NCBI RefSeq assembly: GCF_034479375.1
Contig: NZ_CP140155.1
Span: forward strand, 558,001-622,000
DNA from: Rhodopseudomonas palustris
GTDB taxonomy: Bacteria; Pseudomonadota; Alphaproteobacteria; Rhizobiales; Xanthobacteraceae
DNA: 64,000 nucleotides
Direction: 5' to 3'
Shown here: positions 47,501 through 56,619 of the stretch, in pieces
Layout: each line of letters begins with the position of its first letter
Position numbering within the stretch: position 1 is the first letter of the stretch
Translations under genes and position numbers: made by a program
Notes under the pieces: generated by a model
Database searches by the model: none
Told to the model about the DNA's origin: nothing
What the model saw: only the letters and a program-made list of their open reading frames with translations

Positions 47501-50500
47501 GCGACCGACCTCGGCGGCGTGCTGCTCGACGCCGAAGCCGGCGCGCCGCGCGATCACAGCCTGATGGCGACGCTGCCGCTGAAGCTGCTCGGCTTCCGGC
47601 CGCAGGCGGAATTCGCCGCGTTGAAGACGGTCACCGTCACCGGCGTCGGCCTCGACAGCGTCGAGCCGGTCTACGCGCTGGCGCTGCAGGTGATGATGGG
47701 CACGATGGGCGGCCTGACGTCACAGGCGCCGCTCGAAGGCGTGCTGCTGCTCGGCTGGGTTCCCGGCAAGACGCGGGCAGTCGCCGATCAGGTCGGGCTG
47801 CTGCTGGCGCCGCCGCCGTCGATGAAGGACGGCACGTTCCAGCTCCAGGGCGTGCTGCCGACGCAATACGGCGCGGTCGAATTGCTGCGTCCCAAGCTCG
47901 CAGGCGACGACGTCTATGTGCTGATGCTGCGCGACGTGCTGTTCGCGCTGGGCGCGTTTCCGCTCTACATCCCCTCGACCGGCGAGCGTTCGCTTACCTT
48001 CTTCGGCCTGCCGGCGGACGACGGTGAAGGCCGCAACGAGGGCGATGACGAGGACGGCGGCATCAACCTCGCCTGGTTTCTCGGCGAGCCGGATCTGGCC
48101 GGCGCCGCAGCGCCGTCCGAACCGCGGCCAGTGCGCGCGACCGAAAAGCATCTCAGCGTCACCCCGACCGTCTACGTCGTCGCCGGCCTCAAGGTCGAAT
48201 ACGACATCCAGTCCAACGACGTCATTCCGATCATCATCTCGATGCTGTCGGAAGTGCCGCTGTCGACCAAGGCGGCGCTCGACGACATCGCGGACGGTTC
48301 GGCGCAAATCCCGGTGTCCTACGATCCCTCGGCCGGCGTCACCGTCGCGGTCGATCTCGAATTCACCCCGGTGACGTTCCAGTTCGTGTTCTCCGATCCC
48401 TATGTCTACGGCGCGCGGCTGTCGATCGGCGCGGCGCCGCCCGAGCCGAAGGTGCGCACGTCTGGCCCGGTGGCCGTGGCTGGTCGGGTCGCGGCGAACA
48501 TCGCGGCGCCCCCGGAAAAGAAGAAAGGCATCCTCTCCAGCCTGCGCGGCTTCGTGCTGGAAATCGCCTATCGCAAGATAAGCGACAATCTCGGCGCCTG
48601 GAGCGGATCGTTCACCTGGACCCAGCCGATCGGCACCGACGATTACAACATCATGCTGCCGACGGTCGGACTGATCGTCTACACCAACAGCGATTTCCGG
48701 GTCGATATCGGCTGGCCGTTCGCGCCGGACGGGGCCGGGCTGGCGCAGCCGTTCTCGGTGTCGTTCTCTATCGAGGGCGTGCCGGTCGAGGCCGCCGGCG
48801 GCTTGTACTTCGCCAAGCTGCGTTCGGCCGACGCGCCCGAGGAACTGGGCGACGACTTCGCGGTGATCTGGCGGTTCGGGCTCGGCCTGTCGTTCGGGAT
48901 CGTCAAGGAAATCCACAAGGGCCCGATGTTCCTGAGCGCGGGCCTGATCGCCTTCGCCACCTTCGAGGGCTTTCTGTCCTCGACGCACGGCAAGATGACC
49001 GAGCAGGGCGTCGACTACAAATGGTTCGCCGGCCAGCTCGGCGTCGAGGCCTATTTCACCGGCGCGGTCGATCTGCGGATCATTTCGGCGGCGATCTCGA
49101 TCAGCGCCACGCTGGTGCTGCAGGTCGCCTACGAGACCGCGCATTCGACGGTGATCCGGCTGGCGTTCAAGGTGTCGATCTACGTCGAATTCCGCATCGT
49201 CTTCATCCGGATTTCGTTCAGCTTCGACGCCGACCTCGACGTGTTCCCGCCGATCCATATCGGCAGCGGTCCGCCGGCGCTGATGATCGGCCCGACGCCG
49301 CCGACCGCGCGCCGCATCGAGGCACGGCCGACGCGCGCGCCCGCGCCTCCGGTCCGCGTCCGCAAGGAGCTGCATCCCGCCATCGCTGCGCGCTTCGCAT
49401 TGGAAGCTCCGGGCGATGCGATCGCGATCACGCTGTACTTCACGCTGCAGCCCGCGGTGATCAACAGCACGAATGCGGCGATGCCGCAGGCGGTCGCGGG
49501 GCTGGCGATCAATCTGCAGCCGGAATCGACGGCGCCGGACGATTTCTCCAATCTCTCCACCGCGCTTGGCCATTTTCTGCAGGCGAACTACGCGAAGGGC
49601 GTCACGCTGACCGAGCAGCTCGCCGCGATCACGGCGAGGCTGGACGACGGCACGTTCGACGGCGCGGTCGGCACGTTCCTGTCCGGCTTGAAATTCACCA
49701 TCCTGCCGCAGGCGAGCCTGACCACGGCGGCAGACTTCGCGTTCTTCCCGATGCTGCCGCAACTGGCGCTGAGTTATAACGGCAGCCAGATCGTGTTCGA
49801 TGCGCCGCCGCTGCCGGCGGGCTACGCCGAGGCGCTGAAGCGCTATTTCGATCAGCTCGCGCAGGGGATGCCGCGCCAGCCGCTGGCGCGCGAGGCGATG
49901 ACGGACAGCGCGTTTCCGACATCGGCGGCGGGCCTGATCTGCACCGACATGATCGTGCTGCTCGCCAAGCAGCTCGTCGCCAATCTGCAGGACATCGCTG
50001 CGGCCGATCCCGATCTGAGCTTCGACCAGGCGCTGTCGACGCTCGGCCCGGCCGGCTTCGCGCAACTCGCCGGCTACATGTCGCGCTTCGCGCTGTACGG
50101 GCTGCGGCTGCCGGTGCCGGGCAGCGAGCCGTTCGGCAGCGAGCTGACGGCGATATATCAGCTCACCGGCCAGCAGGTCGCGCTGGCGCAGCAAGGCGGG
50201 AAGTGGATCACCAGCTTCACGCTCGGCTACGCGCCGGGCGAAAACGTCTCCGACTGGATCGTGTTCGGCGCCGACGGCAAGGCGGCGTCGGTCACCGACG
50301 ATCTCGGCGCCGGGCTGGTGCTGGACACGATGGTGCAGCCGTCCTGGCTCGGCGCCGGCGGCGACTTCGTGGCGCTGCCGCCGCTGAAGACCCAGCCGTG
50401 CCCATATTACATCGCGCGGTCGTATCTCTGGAGCCGCAATGACGGCCACATCGCCAATGTCAGGCCGATGGCCGACGCGCTGCTGACCCGGATGCGGCAG

Positions 50501-53500
50501 TTCTATGCGCTCGGCGGAAGCGGCGCGGTGGCGCGGCTGGCGCAGGTCCCGGGCGACGCGTCCCCGTCCCCGTTGAAGGCGACCGCTGCACTGATTGTCG
50601 GGATGAGCCTGCGCCGGATCATTCCGCCGGGACAGGACAAGCCGCTCGCGACCGTGTTCCGCCTGATCGGCGCCGACACCGGCACGCGCGATCTGCTCGA
50701 CCGGCTGATCACTGCCGATGCGTGGGCGGGAACGACGCTGTCGCTGCTGATCGCCAACGGGTCGAGCAGCTATGCGTCCTGCGCCAAGCCCGACGCGGTC
50801 GTGCTCACCAAGGCCAATCTCTCGACTCTGAACGAGCCGCCGGTGCTGATGGCCACCGGCCAGCCGGCGCTGCGCGCGGCGGCGCAGCAGCCGCCGGTGT
50901 CGGCACGCCTCGCGGATGCCGCCGCCTTCGCGCTGCTGGTGTGGGAAGTCTCGGTGGTCAATGCCGACGGCTTCTATCTGCACATCGACGGCGTCCCCGA
51001 CGCCGCCTTCAGCACCGGCGATGCCCAGATCGCGTTGCTGATCTCCGCCGGTGCGCCGGATGTCGCGACGCCGCTGACGCCGTGGGCGAACTGCTTCGTG
51101 CTGGGCAGCGTGCCCGAGGATAGCAAGGGACCGGTCGCTGCGACCGTCTCGGATTCGGGCGGGGCGTGGCAGACGACGACGCCGGGCAGCCTCGGCGGCA
51201 GCGTCGGCTTCTCGATCGACTGGCCGGCGCCGCCGGCAACGCCCGGCCTCGGCGCTAGTCCATCGCCGGCCGAGAAGGCGGCCTATGCCGAGGCGCTGTA
51301 CAGCCTGCTGCAATATCGCATCGACCAGATCGTCGCGCCGACGCCGCGCGTCGCCGCGGCGATCGGCGCAAGCGTGACGCTGCCGACCAATTGGAGCATG
51401 CCGGTCGGCCCCAACCAGGCCGAGCGCGGCGCCGACTGGATCTTCAGCAACAGCGTCGCCATCGCGGCGCTGCTCGGCCAGAGCAATCGCTACGTCGGGA
51501 TCGGCTGTTCGGTCGGGTTCTCGATCCAGCTCCTCGACATCTACGGCAATGCACTGCCGAAGCCGTCATCCGTTTTGGTGCCGTTCGTCTACAACGACGT
51601 GCTGGTGGCGGTGGAAGCGTGGCCGGCGATCCGCTCCTACTACGCGTTCAGTGCATCAGGCAGCGCCGTCGAACTGACGCTGCTGCTGGTGTTCGATCCG
51701 GCCAATCTCGGCGGCGGCGCGCTGTCGCCCGACGATCCGGTGACGATCGCCAGCGCGATCGGCAGCTACAGGCTGGTGCTGGACCAGCTCACCGATCCTC
51801 TGCAGCTCGCGAGCCCAGGCGCCGCGATCCAGATCGAGACCGTGCTGTCGGCGTTGCCGCTGACGACATTGAGCGACGGCCGCAGCCTGCGCGCGGTGCT
51901 GACGGCCTTCGTCCAGTCGATCATCGCTTTTCTCGAAGCGCTGCTCGCCGGCAAAACGCCGGCGCCGCCGCCGCCGCTGCAGGCGCTGTTCTTGCTCGAC
52001 AAGAGCTACGTCGCCGAGCTGCCGTCGGACATCTTCGAACTCACCGTCGAACTGGTGTTCGCGCGCGCGCCCGAGACGGTCGATCCCGCGATCGCCGCAG
52101 CACTGCCGGCGGTGCAGATCAGCCGGTCATGGATTGCGGCGGCGGTGTCGCTGGCGCCGACCGGCAGCGGCGACGGGCCGGACATGCAGTTGTCGGCATT
52201 CGCGCAGGCGTTCGAAGCGGCGTGGGCCGGCTTCGACGGCGGCAGCGGCGAGCTGAAGCTGGCGCAGGGCGTCCAGGCCAACAATGCACTGGCGCGCAAG
52301 CGGCGTGAAGCGCGGCTCGGCAGGACGCGCGCTGCGCTCACCGCCGCGGCGGCCGGGCAGGCCGCGCAGGCGCCGCTGTGGTGCGTGCGGTTCGCGCGCT
52401 CCGCGGGCATCGCCGTTTCATTTCCGAATGCCGGCGCATCGCCGCCGGCGGCGCAACTGCCGCTGTCCTGCGCGCCGCTGCCGCTCTCCACCAGCCTGAT
52501 CACCGCGACCGTCAAGGTTCGCGTCTACGACGCCAACGGCGGCGTCAAGGCCGATCAGGACGTGGTGTTTTCGAGCATCGACATGGACGTGTGGGCCGGG
52601 CAGTTCCTGTCCGCGGCGGATGGTCTGTTCGCGCCGCTGATGGCGAGCGCCTCGGCGACGCTCGATCCGGCCTGCTACGCCGATCTTGCGGCGAGCAAGG
52701 AAACCCTCGCCGACCAGATCGCGACTGGCCTCGCCGCAGTGCTGCGCATCCCCGGCCAGAGCGTCGACCTCGCGGAGGCGACCGAGCGGTTCCGGCAGGC
52801 GTTGCTGCAGAGCCTGTCGACGGACTACGCGCTCGCTTCGGTGGTGCAATTGCCCGCGGCGGTGACGCTCGCGGGCAAGGACGAGCCGGACGCGCCGCCG
52901 CAATTGTTCGGCAAGGTGCGCGATCCCAGCCTGTCGGCGGCGGCCTCGCAGGCTTTCACGCTGACGTCCGCGGATCTCGCGCTCGCCACGGGCGACGAGC
53001 CGCTGATCTATCTCGCCTCGGCACGCAATCCGGCCGCCCATGCCTGGCTCGATCTGCGCCCGGAATTCGACGTCGCGTTCCTCGAGCACGATTTCGATCC
53101 GGACCACAAGCGCTACGGCTACGAGCCGTCGGCGTGGCTGAGCTTCATCGTGCCGGCGTTCGCGCCGGCCGGCGGCCGGCCGGTGCTGAATATGCCGATG
53201 GGCCGCAACGCCATTCCGGTGCCGCTGCGGCTGTTCCCGGCGATGCCGGCGATCGCCACTCAGGCCAGCGTGCTGCCGGCGACGATCACCTCGATCGCCG
53301 ATGCGCTGTTGTGGAGCTACAGCTTCACCGTGTCGGCGCCGAGCGCGGCGCAGGACGAATTGACGCTGCTGGTGCTGTTGAACGATCCACCCGCGCCGGG
53401 CCTCGGCCGCCGGCTGCAACGCACCACGCATGTGGAGGCCGCCGGCGACGATCCGCCGCGGCCGCCGCCGAACAACCTGTTCGAGGCGCTGGCGCGGTTC

Positions 53501-54538
53501 TCGTTCGAATATCCGCAGCTCGCGCCGTTCCTCGCGCAGGTGCCGGCCGCCGCGTTCGACGGCGCCCCGCCGGACGCGCCACGCAAGGCGCTGCAGCGTT
53601 TCGACGCGCTGGTCGGCGGCGCTGCATCGACCTGGGCAGCGTGGGTGCAAGACCCCAAGCAGGCGAGGGCGGAGCAACTGGCCGCGCGATTGCTGCGGTC
53701 GGACGGAGCCGAAGGGGTGCCGCGCGCGACCTGGCGCTACCTGATCGATTTCAGCAGCCAGCCCGACCTGAAGGTGACCCGCGCGATCGATCAGACCACG
53801 ACGACATTGCCGCCGTGGCCGCAGATCGACGGCTATGTCACGCCGCCCGCGAGCAACAAGCCGACCGACATCTACGCATTGCGGCAGCGCAGCGAGGCGC
53901 CCGGCGAATTGCGCGTGACGCTGCCCGGCCTGTTCATGGTGGCGGCGCAGACCGCGCATGTCATGGCCAATGTCGTGCGCAATGCCAATCTGGTGCCCGA
54001 TGGCATGCCGGCCGGCACCAGCGTCGATCCGGGTTTCGTCTACACCACGCCATGGACCGAACTGAAAGACCCGGTCGGCCCCGCGCAGACGGTGACCTCG
54101 CCGATCGTCGTCGGCAGCGGTGCGACAAATCTGTCCGCCGCGATCGACCAGATGCTGCAGCCGTTCGTCGCCGGGCCGGCGGTCCCCGGCGTGGATGCGA
54201 CGACGATGCGGCTGCTGGTCAACGCCAACTACGCCTACACGCTGGCGCAGGGCGGCAAGGATCAGGCGCTGCTCAGCCGCTCGGCGATCTTCCTCGGCGA
54301 TCGCGACATTGATCTGACCGCGGCGCGCGCGGACCCGGCGAGCTTCGACCAGTTCAAGCGCGACCTGGTCGGCGCATTGATGCAGTGGCACACCGCCTTC
54401 GCTCCGAGCGATCGCGGGGCGCGGCTGGAATTCTTGCTCGATCTGTTTTCGCAGACCGGCGACAAACAGGTCGCATTGCTCCGCCTGACCGATGTGCGCA
54501 TTGCGGTGCCGGCTGCCGCGCCGGCGTGGTGGGAATAA
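44510..54538 (+). CDS. Giant protein of unknown function (3342 residues)
   Basis: An uninterrupted frame of 3342 codons from ATG 44510, with AAAGG six bases upstream; about 350 kDa. I recognise no family, signal peptide or transporter-like membrane topology. Most of it is made of short beta strands with Ala/Pro/Gly-rich turns. Around residues 1220-1590 there is a run of long alternating hydrophobic strands (VAVDLEFTPVTFQFVFSD; RIVFIRISFSFDADLDVF) resembling a lipid-transfer-like groove or a barrel/solenoid. A proline/arginine-rich linker (about 1600-1620) divides the protein. Terminal Trp residues (PAWWE) end it. Codon use is GC-rich and matches the genome, so it is established rather than newly acquired. 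It lies downstream of three paralogous small genes and 168 bases before pqqA. It may be a structural, surface or toxin-type protein, but none of this is shown. Confidence 0.7.
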   Translation: MADRTRARTSSLQFELVVPGVPLYRAVGATPQTAPSVYYALVGDPGSFPEMLPADDAWANCSGGFVFVEAGAAVADPKDVVAALNERLQPQAPMRQWVVWASDLTPPRIAAAQFITIAKSAGDGSGRVKPGCAIAFCDLALQISAEVIVAPAFGDDPPALQLVASGSSGLVLQSQGAGQASLPLPSDQPVAMPMAGPSLGTFSFAFAPDRGSFFALFAPEDDSETPPASAEIRFFAGPLETPIAMRFPLLLGAFPDPRAPVAAQLPLRVTIDPLQPTNATRTRFVFDLDKYGDGKPVLPVSEAMRSTAGATLRLTPQSGAGFSLARKPGAAPQTAYLTPAGRYLVATLPKTKAGAPIADDPLALMCGLFGSEFLLIAQSDLLDFQGERPGFAAHYPPEMHIARAWDARGPLSDVYTTNWVQVIKGANSDKTFPGTIKQSFCAQAVDTVYFQSAPTGTEPFPIAVGARIADLSDAAAGQVLPLAPYGDVYFSDRTIDNPNPAVSADALTSFETAVLSPARFAAIAADRCLGPLFFDMATLEPLSGGYVQTPQGLLVGLNSGAMTSATPAGSWQQLLLARSPQRPEQWLRFLHGTTPSGCSGGTGPFDVVSPYLSTALMNPAAFLVIADPAYLGAFDNLLQLGEFPIEIAVSNADDGPSLDVNCVLAFKLAAGRSFAELAAEPSGWTDPELFAGAGRAETISRQIVDYIHQAKLASEAARAAGAYDYFGDFVARMNDPDWTGIIALDAPLRLPELPADIAMLLCGMRSDKPLCCHHFGITTNAPKRAASADDALQHSSLFGLIYYDYAFQTPTADFDFQTLSLKALFANSLLAHFESQIAYSIATLFDDPVTLSVAGQNDFPATNTIVIDGALQQRDGETSVVFVTSEQRVFTFPADADRYRALAAQTVTSAGLAPLTEGSDGVGGDAGRTVWAAFTLDGALGFNTEPATAPRRDGPAPIDLFSYGLHDAYSGGLGYTGYAFTMKSVVPDQGLTPPPNIATDLGGVLLDAEAGAPRDHSLMATLPLKLLGFRPQAEFAALKTVTVTGVGLDSVEPVYALALQVMMGTMGGLTSQAPLEGVLLLGWVPGKTRAVADQVGLLLAPPPSMKDGTFQLQGVLPTQYGAVELLRPKLAGDDVYVLMLRDVLFALGAFPLYIPSTGERSLTFFGLPADDGEGRNEGDDEDGGINLAWFLGEPDLAGAAAPSEPRPVRATEKHLSVTPTVYVVAGLKVEYDIQSNDVIPIIISMLSEVPLSTKAALDDIADGSAQIPVSYDPSAGVTVAVDLEFTPVTFQFVFSDPYVYGARLSIGAAPPEPKVRTSGPVAVAGRVAANIAAPPEKKKGILSSLRGFVLEIAYRKISDNLGAWSGSFTWTQPIGTDDYNIMLPTVGLIVYTNSDFRVDIGWPFAPDGAGLAQPFSVSFSIEGVPVEAAGGLYFAKLRSADAPEELGDDFAVIWRFGLGLSFGIVKEIHKGPMFLSAGLIAFATFEGFLSSTHGKMTEQGVDYKWFAGQLGVEAYFTGAVDLRIISAAISISATLVLQVAYETAHSTVIRLAFKVSIYVEFRIVFIRISFSFDADLDVFPPIHIGSGPPALMIGPTPPTARRIEARPTRAPAPPVRVRKELHPAIAARFALEAPGDAIAITLYFTLQPAVINSTNAAMPQAVAGLAINLQPESTAPDDFSNLSTALGHFLQANYAKGVTLTEQLAAITARLDDGTFDGAVGTFLSGLKFTILPQASLTTAADFAFFPMLPQLALSYNGSQIVFDAPPLPAGYAEALKRYFDQLAQGMPRQPLAREAMTDSAFPTSAAGLICTDMIVLLAKQLVANLQDIAAADPDLSFDQALSTLGPAGFAQLAGYMSRFALYGLRLPVPGSEPFGSELTAIYQLTGQQVALAQQGGKWITSFTLGYAPGENVSDWIVFGADGKAASVTDDLGAGLVLDTMVQPSWLGAGGDFVALPPLKTQPCPYYIARSYLWSRNDGHIANVRPMADALLTRMRQFYALGGSGAVARLAQVPGDASPSPLKATAALIVGMSLRRIIPPGQDKPLATVFRLIGADTGTRDLLDRLITADAWAGTTLSLLIANGSSSYASCAKPDAVVLTKANLSTLNEPPVLMATGQPALRAAAQQPPVSARLADAAAFALLVWEVSVVNADGFYLHIDGVPDAAFSTGDAQIALLISAGAPDVATPLTPWANCFVLGSVPEDSKGPVAATVSDSGGAWQTTTPGSLGGSVGFSIDWPAPPATPGLGASPSPAEKAAYAEALYSLLQYRIDQIVAPTPRVAAAIGASVTLPTNWSMPVGPNQAERGADWIFSNSVAIAALLGQSNRYVGIGCSVGFSIQLLDIYGNALPKPSSVLVPFVYNDVLVAVEAWPAIRSYYAFSASGSAVELTLLLVFDPANLGGGALSPDDPVTIASAIGSYRLVLDQLTDPLQLASPGAAIQIETVLSALPLTTLSDGRSLRAVLTAFVQSIIAFLEALLAGKTPAPPPPLQALFLLDKSYVAELPSDIFELTVELVFARAPETVDPAIAAALPAVQISRSWIAAAVSLAPTGSGDGPDMQLSAFAQAFEAAWAGFDGGSGELKLAQGVQANNALARKRREARLGRTRAALTAAAAGQAAQAPLWCVRFARSAGIAVSFPNAGASPPAAQLPLSCAPLPLSTSLITATVKVRVYDANGGVKADQDVVFSSIDMDVWAGQFLSAADGLFAPLMASASATLDPACYADLAASKETLADQIATGLAAVLRIPGQSVDLAEATERFRQALLQSLSTDYALASVVQLPAAVTLAGKDEPDAPPQLFGKVRDPSLSAAASQAFTLTSADLALATGDEPLIYLASARNPAAHAWLDLRPEFDVAFLEHDFDPDHKRYGYEPSAWLSFIVPAFAPAGGRPVLNMPMGRNAIPVPLRLFPAMPAIATQASVLPATITSIADALLWSYSFTVSAPSAAQDELTLLVLLNDPPAPGLGRRLQRTTHVEAAGDDPPRPPPNNLFEALARFSFEYPQLAPFLAQVPAAAFDGAPPDAPRKALQRFDALVGGAASTWAAWVQDPKQARAEQLAARLLRSDGAEGVPRATWRYLIDFSSQPDLKVTRAIDQTTTTLPPWPQIDGYVTPPASNKPTDIYALRQRSEAPGELRVTLPGLFMVAAQTAHVMANVVRNANLVPDGMPAGTSVDPGFVYTTPWTELKDPVGPAQTVTSPIVVGSGATNLSAAIDQMLQPFVAGPAVPGVDATTMRLLVNANYAYTLAQGGKDQALLSRSAIFLGDRDIDLTAARADPASFDQFKRDLVGALMQWHTAFAPSDRGARLEFLLDLFSQTGDKQVALLRLTDVRIAVPAAAPAWWE

Positions 54539-54706
54539 TGACGAATAGCCGCACCGACACGTCATTGTTGCGCCGCACGGATTTCATGTTGCGGTGCTCA
54601 CCTTGTGTTGATGGCCGGAGGCGAAACCATCCGGTGCTTGCATGCGTTCCAGTGCAGCCTTAATCTTCAAGGCGTGACGACAGTCTGCAATCCTCGGGAG
54701 GACCTC

Positions 54707-54787
54707 ATGGCCTGGAAGAAGCCTGCGATCGTTGAAGTTTCCGTCGGCATGGAAATCAACATGTACGCCTGCGCGGTGCGCAAGTAA
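54707..54787 (+). CDS. pqqA: PQQ precursor peptide PqqA
   Basis: 26 codons, from ATG 54707 with GGGAGG just upstream. The peptide has the invariant glutamate E16 and tyrosine Y20 in VGMEINMYA, which PqqE cross-links to begin PQQ synthesis; the rest of the peptide is leader. Length and spacing match alphaproteobacterial PqqA. The gene is 138 bases ahead of pqqB. Confidence 0.93.
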   Translation: MAWKKPAIVEVSVGMEINMYACAVRK

Positions 54788-54924
54788 TCGATCCGCAACG
54801 AGCGTGGGTGGCCGGCGCATCGACGCCGGCTGCTTTCGTTTAGTCCGGCACCGACGGCCTGACGGCGTGGGCCGGCGGCAACAGGCCGCACGATCTCAAT
54901 TTCAGCGGACATTGGAGGACCCCC

Positions 54925-55848
54925 ATGCGCGTCGTCGTTCTCGGGGCGGCGGCTGGAGGCGGGGTCCCGCAGTGGAACTGCGGCTGCGAGGTCTGCCGCG
55001 CGGCATTCGCCGATCCGACGCTTGCGCGCACGCAGGCGTCGGTGGCGGTCAGCGCGGATGGCCGGCACTGGTTCCTGATCAATGCCTCGCCGGATCTGCG
55101 CCAGCAGATCGTCGCGACGCCGCAGCTTCATCCGAAGGCCGGCGCGTTGCGCCACAGCCCGATCGCGGGCGTGATCCTCACCAATGGCGAAGTCGATGCG
55201 GTGGCCGGCCTGCTGTCGATGCGCGAGGGATCGCCATTCGCGATCTACGCCCACGCCAAGGTGCTGGCGATCCTGAAGGTGAACAGCATCTTCAACGTGC
55301 TCGACGAGAAACTGGTGCCGCGCCGATCGATCGAGATCGGTCGGCCGTTCGAGCCGATGCTGCCGGATGCGACGCCATCGGGCCTCGACGTGGTGGCGTT
55401 CGCGGTGCCCAGTAAGGGCGCATGGTATCTCGAAGGGCGACCGCATCCGGGCGGCGAGGCGGCGGATGGCGATACGCTCGGCCTGACCATCACCGACAAG
55501 GCTACGGGCCAGTCCGTGCACGTCCTCACCGCCTGCGCGCGGGTCACCGACGATCTCAAGGCGCGGCTGGCCGGCGCGCCGCTGCTGCTGTTCGACGGCA
55601 CGGTGTGGCGCGACGACGAACTGATTGCTGCCGGGCTCGGCCGCAAGACCGGGCAGGCGATGGGGCACATCGCGATGTCGGGCGAGGACGGCGCGATCGC
55701 CGCACTCGACGGTCTCGGCATTGCGCAAAAGCTGTTCGTGCATATCAACAACTCCAATCCCGCGCTGCTGTGCGACTCCGCGGAGCGCCGCGCCGCGGAG
55801 ACGGCCGGTTGGCAGATCCCGGCCGACGGCACGGAGGTGACGCTGTGA
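54925..55848 (+). CDS. pqqB: PQQ biosynthesis protein PqqB
   Basis: 307 residues from ATG 54925, with GGAGG upstream. It is a metallo-beta-lactamase-fold protein with the PqqB N-terminus VVVLGAAAGGGVPQWNCGCEVCRAA (a cysteine knuckle-like pair), INASPDLRQQI and the ILTNGEVDAVAGLLSMREG segment. In the current view of the pathway PqqB hydroxylates the tyrosine-derived part of the cross-linked, processed intermediate. Translation is coupled to pqqC by overlap at CTGTGA. Confidence 0.93.
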   Translation: MRVVVLGAAAGGGVPQWNCGCEVCRAAFADPTLARTQASVAVSADGRHWFLINASPDLRQQIVATPQLHPKAGALRHSPIAGVILTNGEVDAVAGLLSMREGSPFAIYAHAKVLAILKVNSIFNVLDEKLVPRRSIEIGRPFEPMLPDATPSGLDVVAFAVPSKGAWYLEGRPHPGGEAADGDTLGLTITDKATGQSVHVLTACARVTDDLKARLAGAPLLLFDGTVWRDDELIAAGLGRKTGQAMGHIAMSGEDGAIAALDGLGIAQKLFVHINNSNPALLCDSAERRAAETAGWQIPADGTEVTL

Positions 55849-56609
55849 ATGCGATGACCGCGTTTTCGATCAACGGCGCCGCGCCGCTGGCGAGCGCCGA
55901 CGAGCTGGAAGCCGCGCTGCGCCAGATCGGCGCGGCGCGCTATCACAATCTGCATCCGTTCCATCGGCTGCTGCACGGCGGCAAGTTGAACCGAGGGCAG
56001 GTGCAGGCCTGGGCGCTGAATCGTTACTACTACCAGAGCACGATCCCGATCAAGGACGCGGTGGTGATCTCGCGCTTCCGCGACCGCGCCACGCGAATCG
56101 AGTGGCGGCACCGGATCGAGGATCACGACGGCGATGCCGGCAGCGAGGGCGGCATCGCGCGCTGGCTGAAGCTGACCGAGGGGCTCGGGCTCGACAGCGC
56201 CTATGTGGAGTCCACCCAGGGCATTCTGCCGGCGACCCGCTTTGCCGTGGACGCCTATGTGCATTTCGTCCGCGACCGCACGCCGCTGGAGGCGATCGCG
56301 TCGTCGCTGACCGAGCTGTTCGCGCCGAACCTGCACGAGGAGCGTATCGCCGGTATGCTGGCGCATTACGACTTCGTCAATCCGGAGATCATGAGCTATT
56401 TCAAGCGCAGACTGACGCAGGCGCCGCGCGACGCCGAGTTCGCGCTCGACTACGTCAAGCGCCATGCGACGACGCCGGCGGAACGCGAAGCGGTATGCAA
56501 TGCGCTGATCTTCAAGACCAACGTGTTGTGGGCGCAGCTCGACGCGCTGCATCACGCCTATGTCGACGGCCACATCCCGCCGGGCGCCTTCGTGCCGCAG
56601 GGCAAGTGA
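55845..56609 (+). CDS. pqqC: Pyrroloquinoline-quinone synthase PqqC
   Basis: 254 residues from GTG 55845, overlapping the pqqB stop; ATG 55854 (MTAFSING) is a close alternative. The helical haem-oxygenase-like fold is shown by YHNLHPFHRLLHGGKLNRGQ, QAWALNRYYYQSTIPIKDA, HRIEDHDGD and HHAYVDGHIPPGAF. It performs the final ring closure and eight-electron oxidation that yields PQQ, using O2 without metal. Length is normal (about 250). An 10-base gap leads to pqqD. Confidence 0.95.
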   Translation: MNAMTAFSINGAAPLASADELEAALRQIGAARYHNLHPFHRLLHGGKLNRGQVQAWALNRYYYQSTIPIKDAVVISRFRDRATRIEWRHRIEDHDGDAGSEGGIARWLKLTEGLGLDSAYVESTQGILPATRFAVDAYVHFVRDRTPLEAIASSLTELFAPNLHEERIAGMLAHYDFVNPEIMSYFKRRLTQAPRDAEFALDYVKRHATTPAEREAVCNALIFKTNVLWAQLDALHHAYVDGHIPPGAFVPQGK

Positions 56610-56619
56610 GGGCAGGGCG

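Noticed and set aside
47720..51313. Minus-strand frame of 1197 codons opposite the giant gene
   Set aside because: Its translation is Arg/Gln/Asp-rich, low-complexity GC-rich antisense with no ribosome site or motif; it mirrors the codon pattern of the plus-strand gene.
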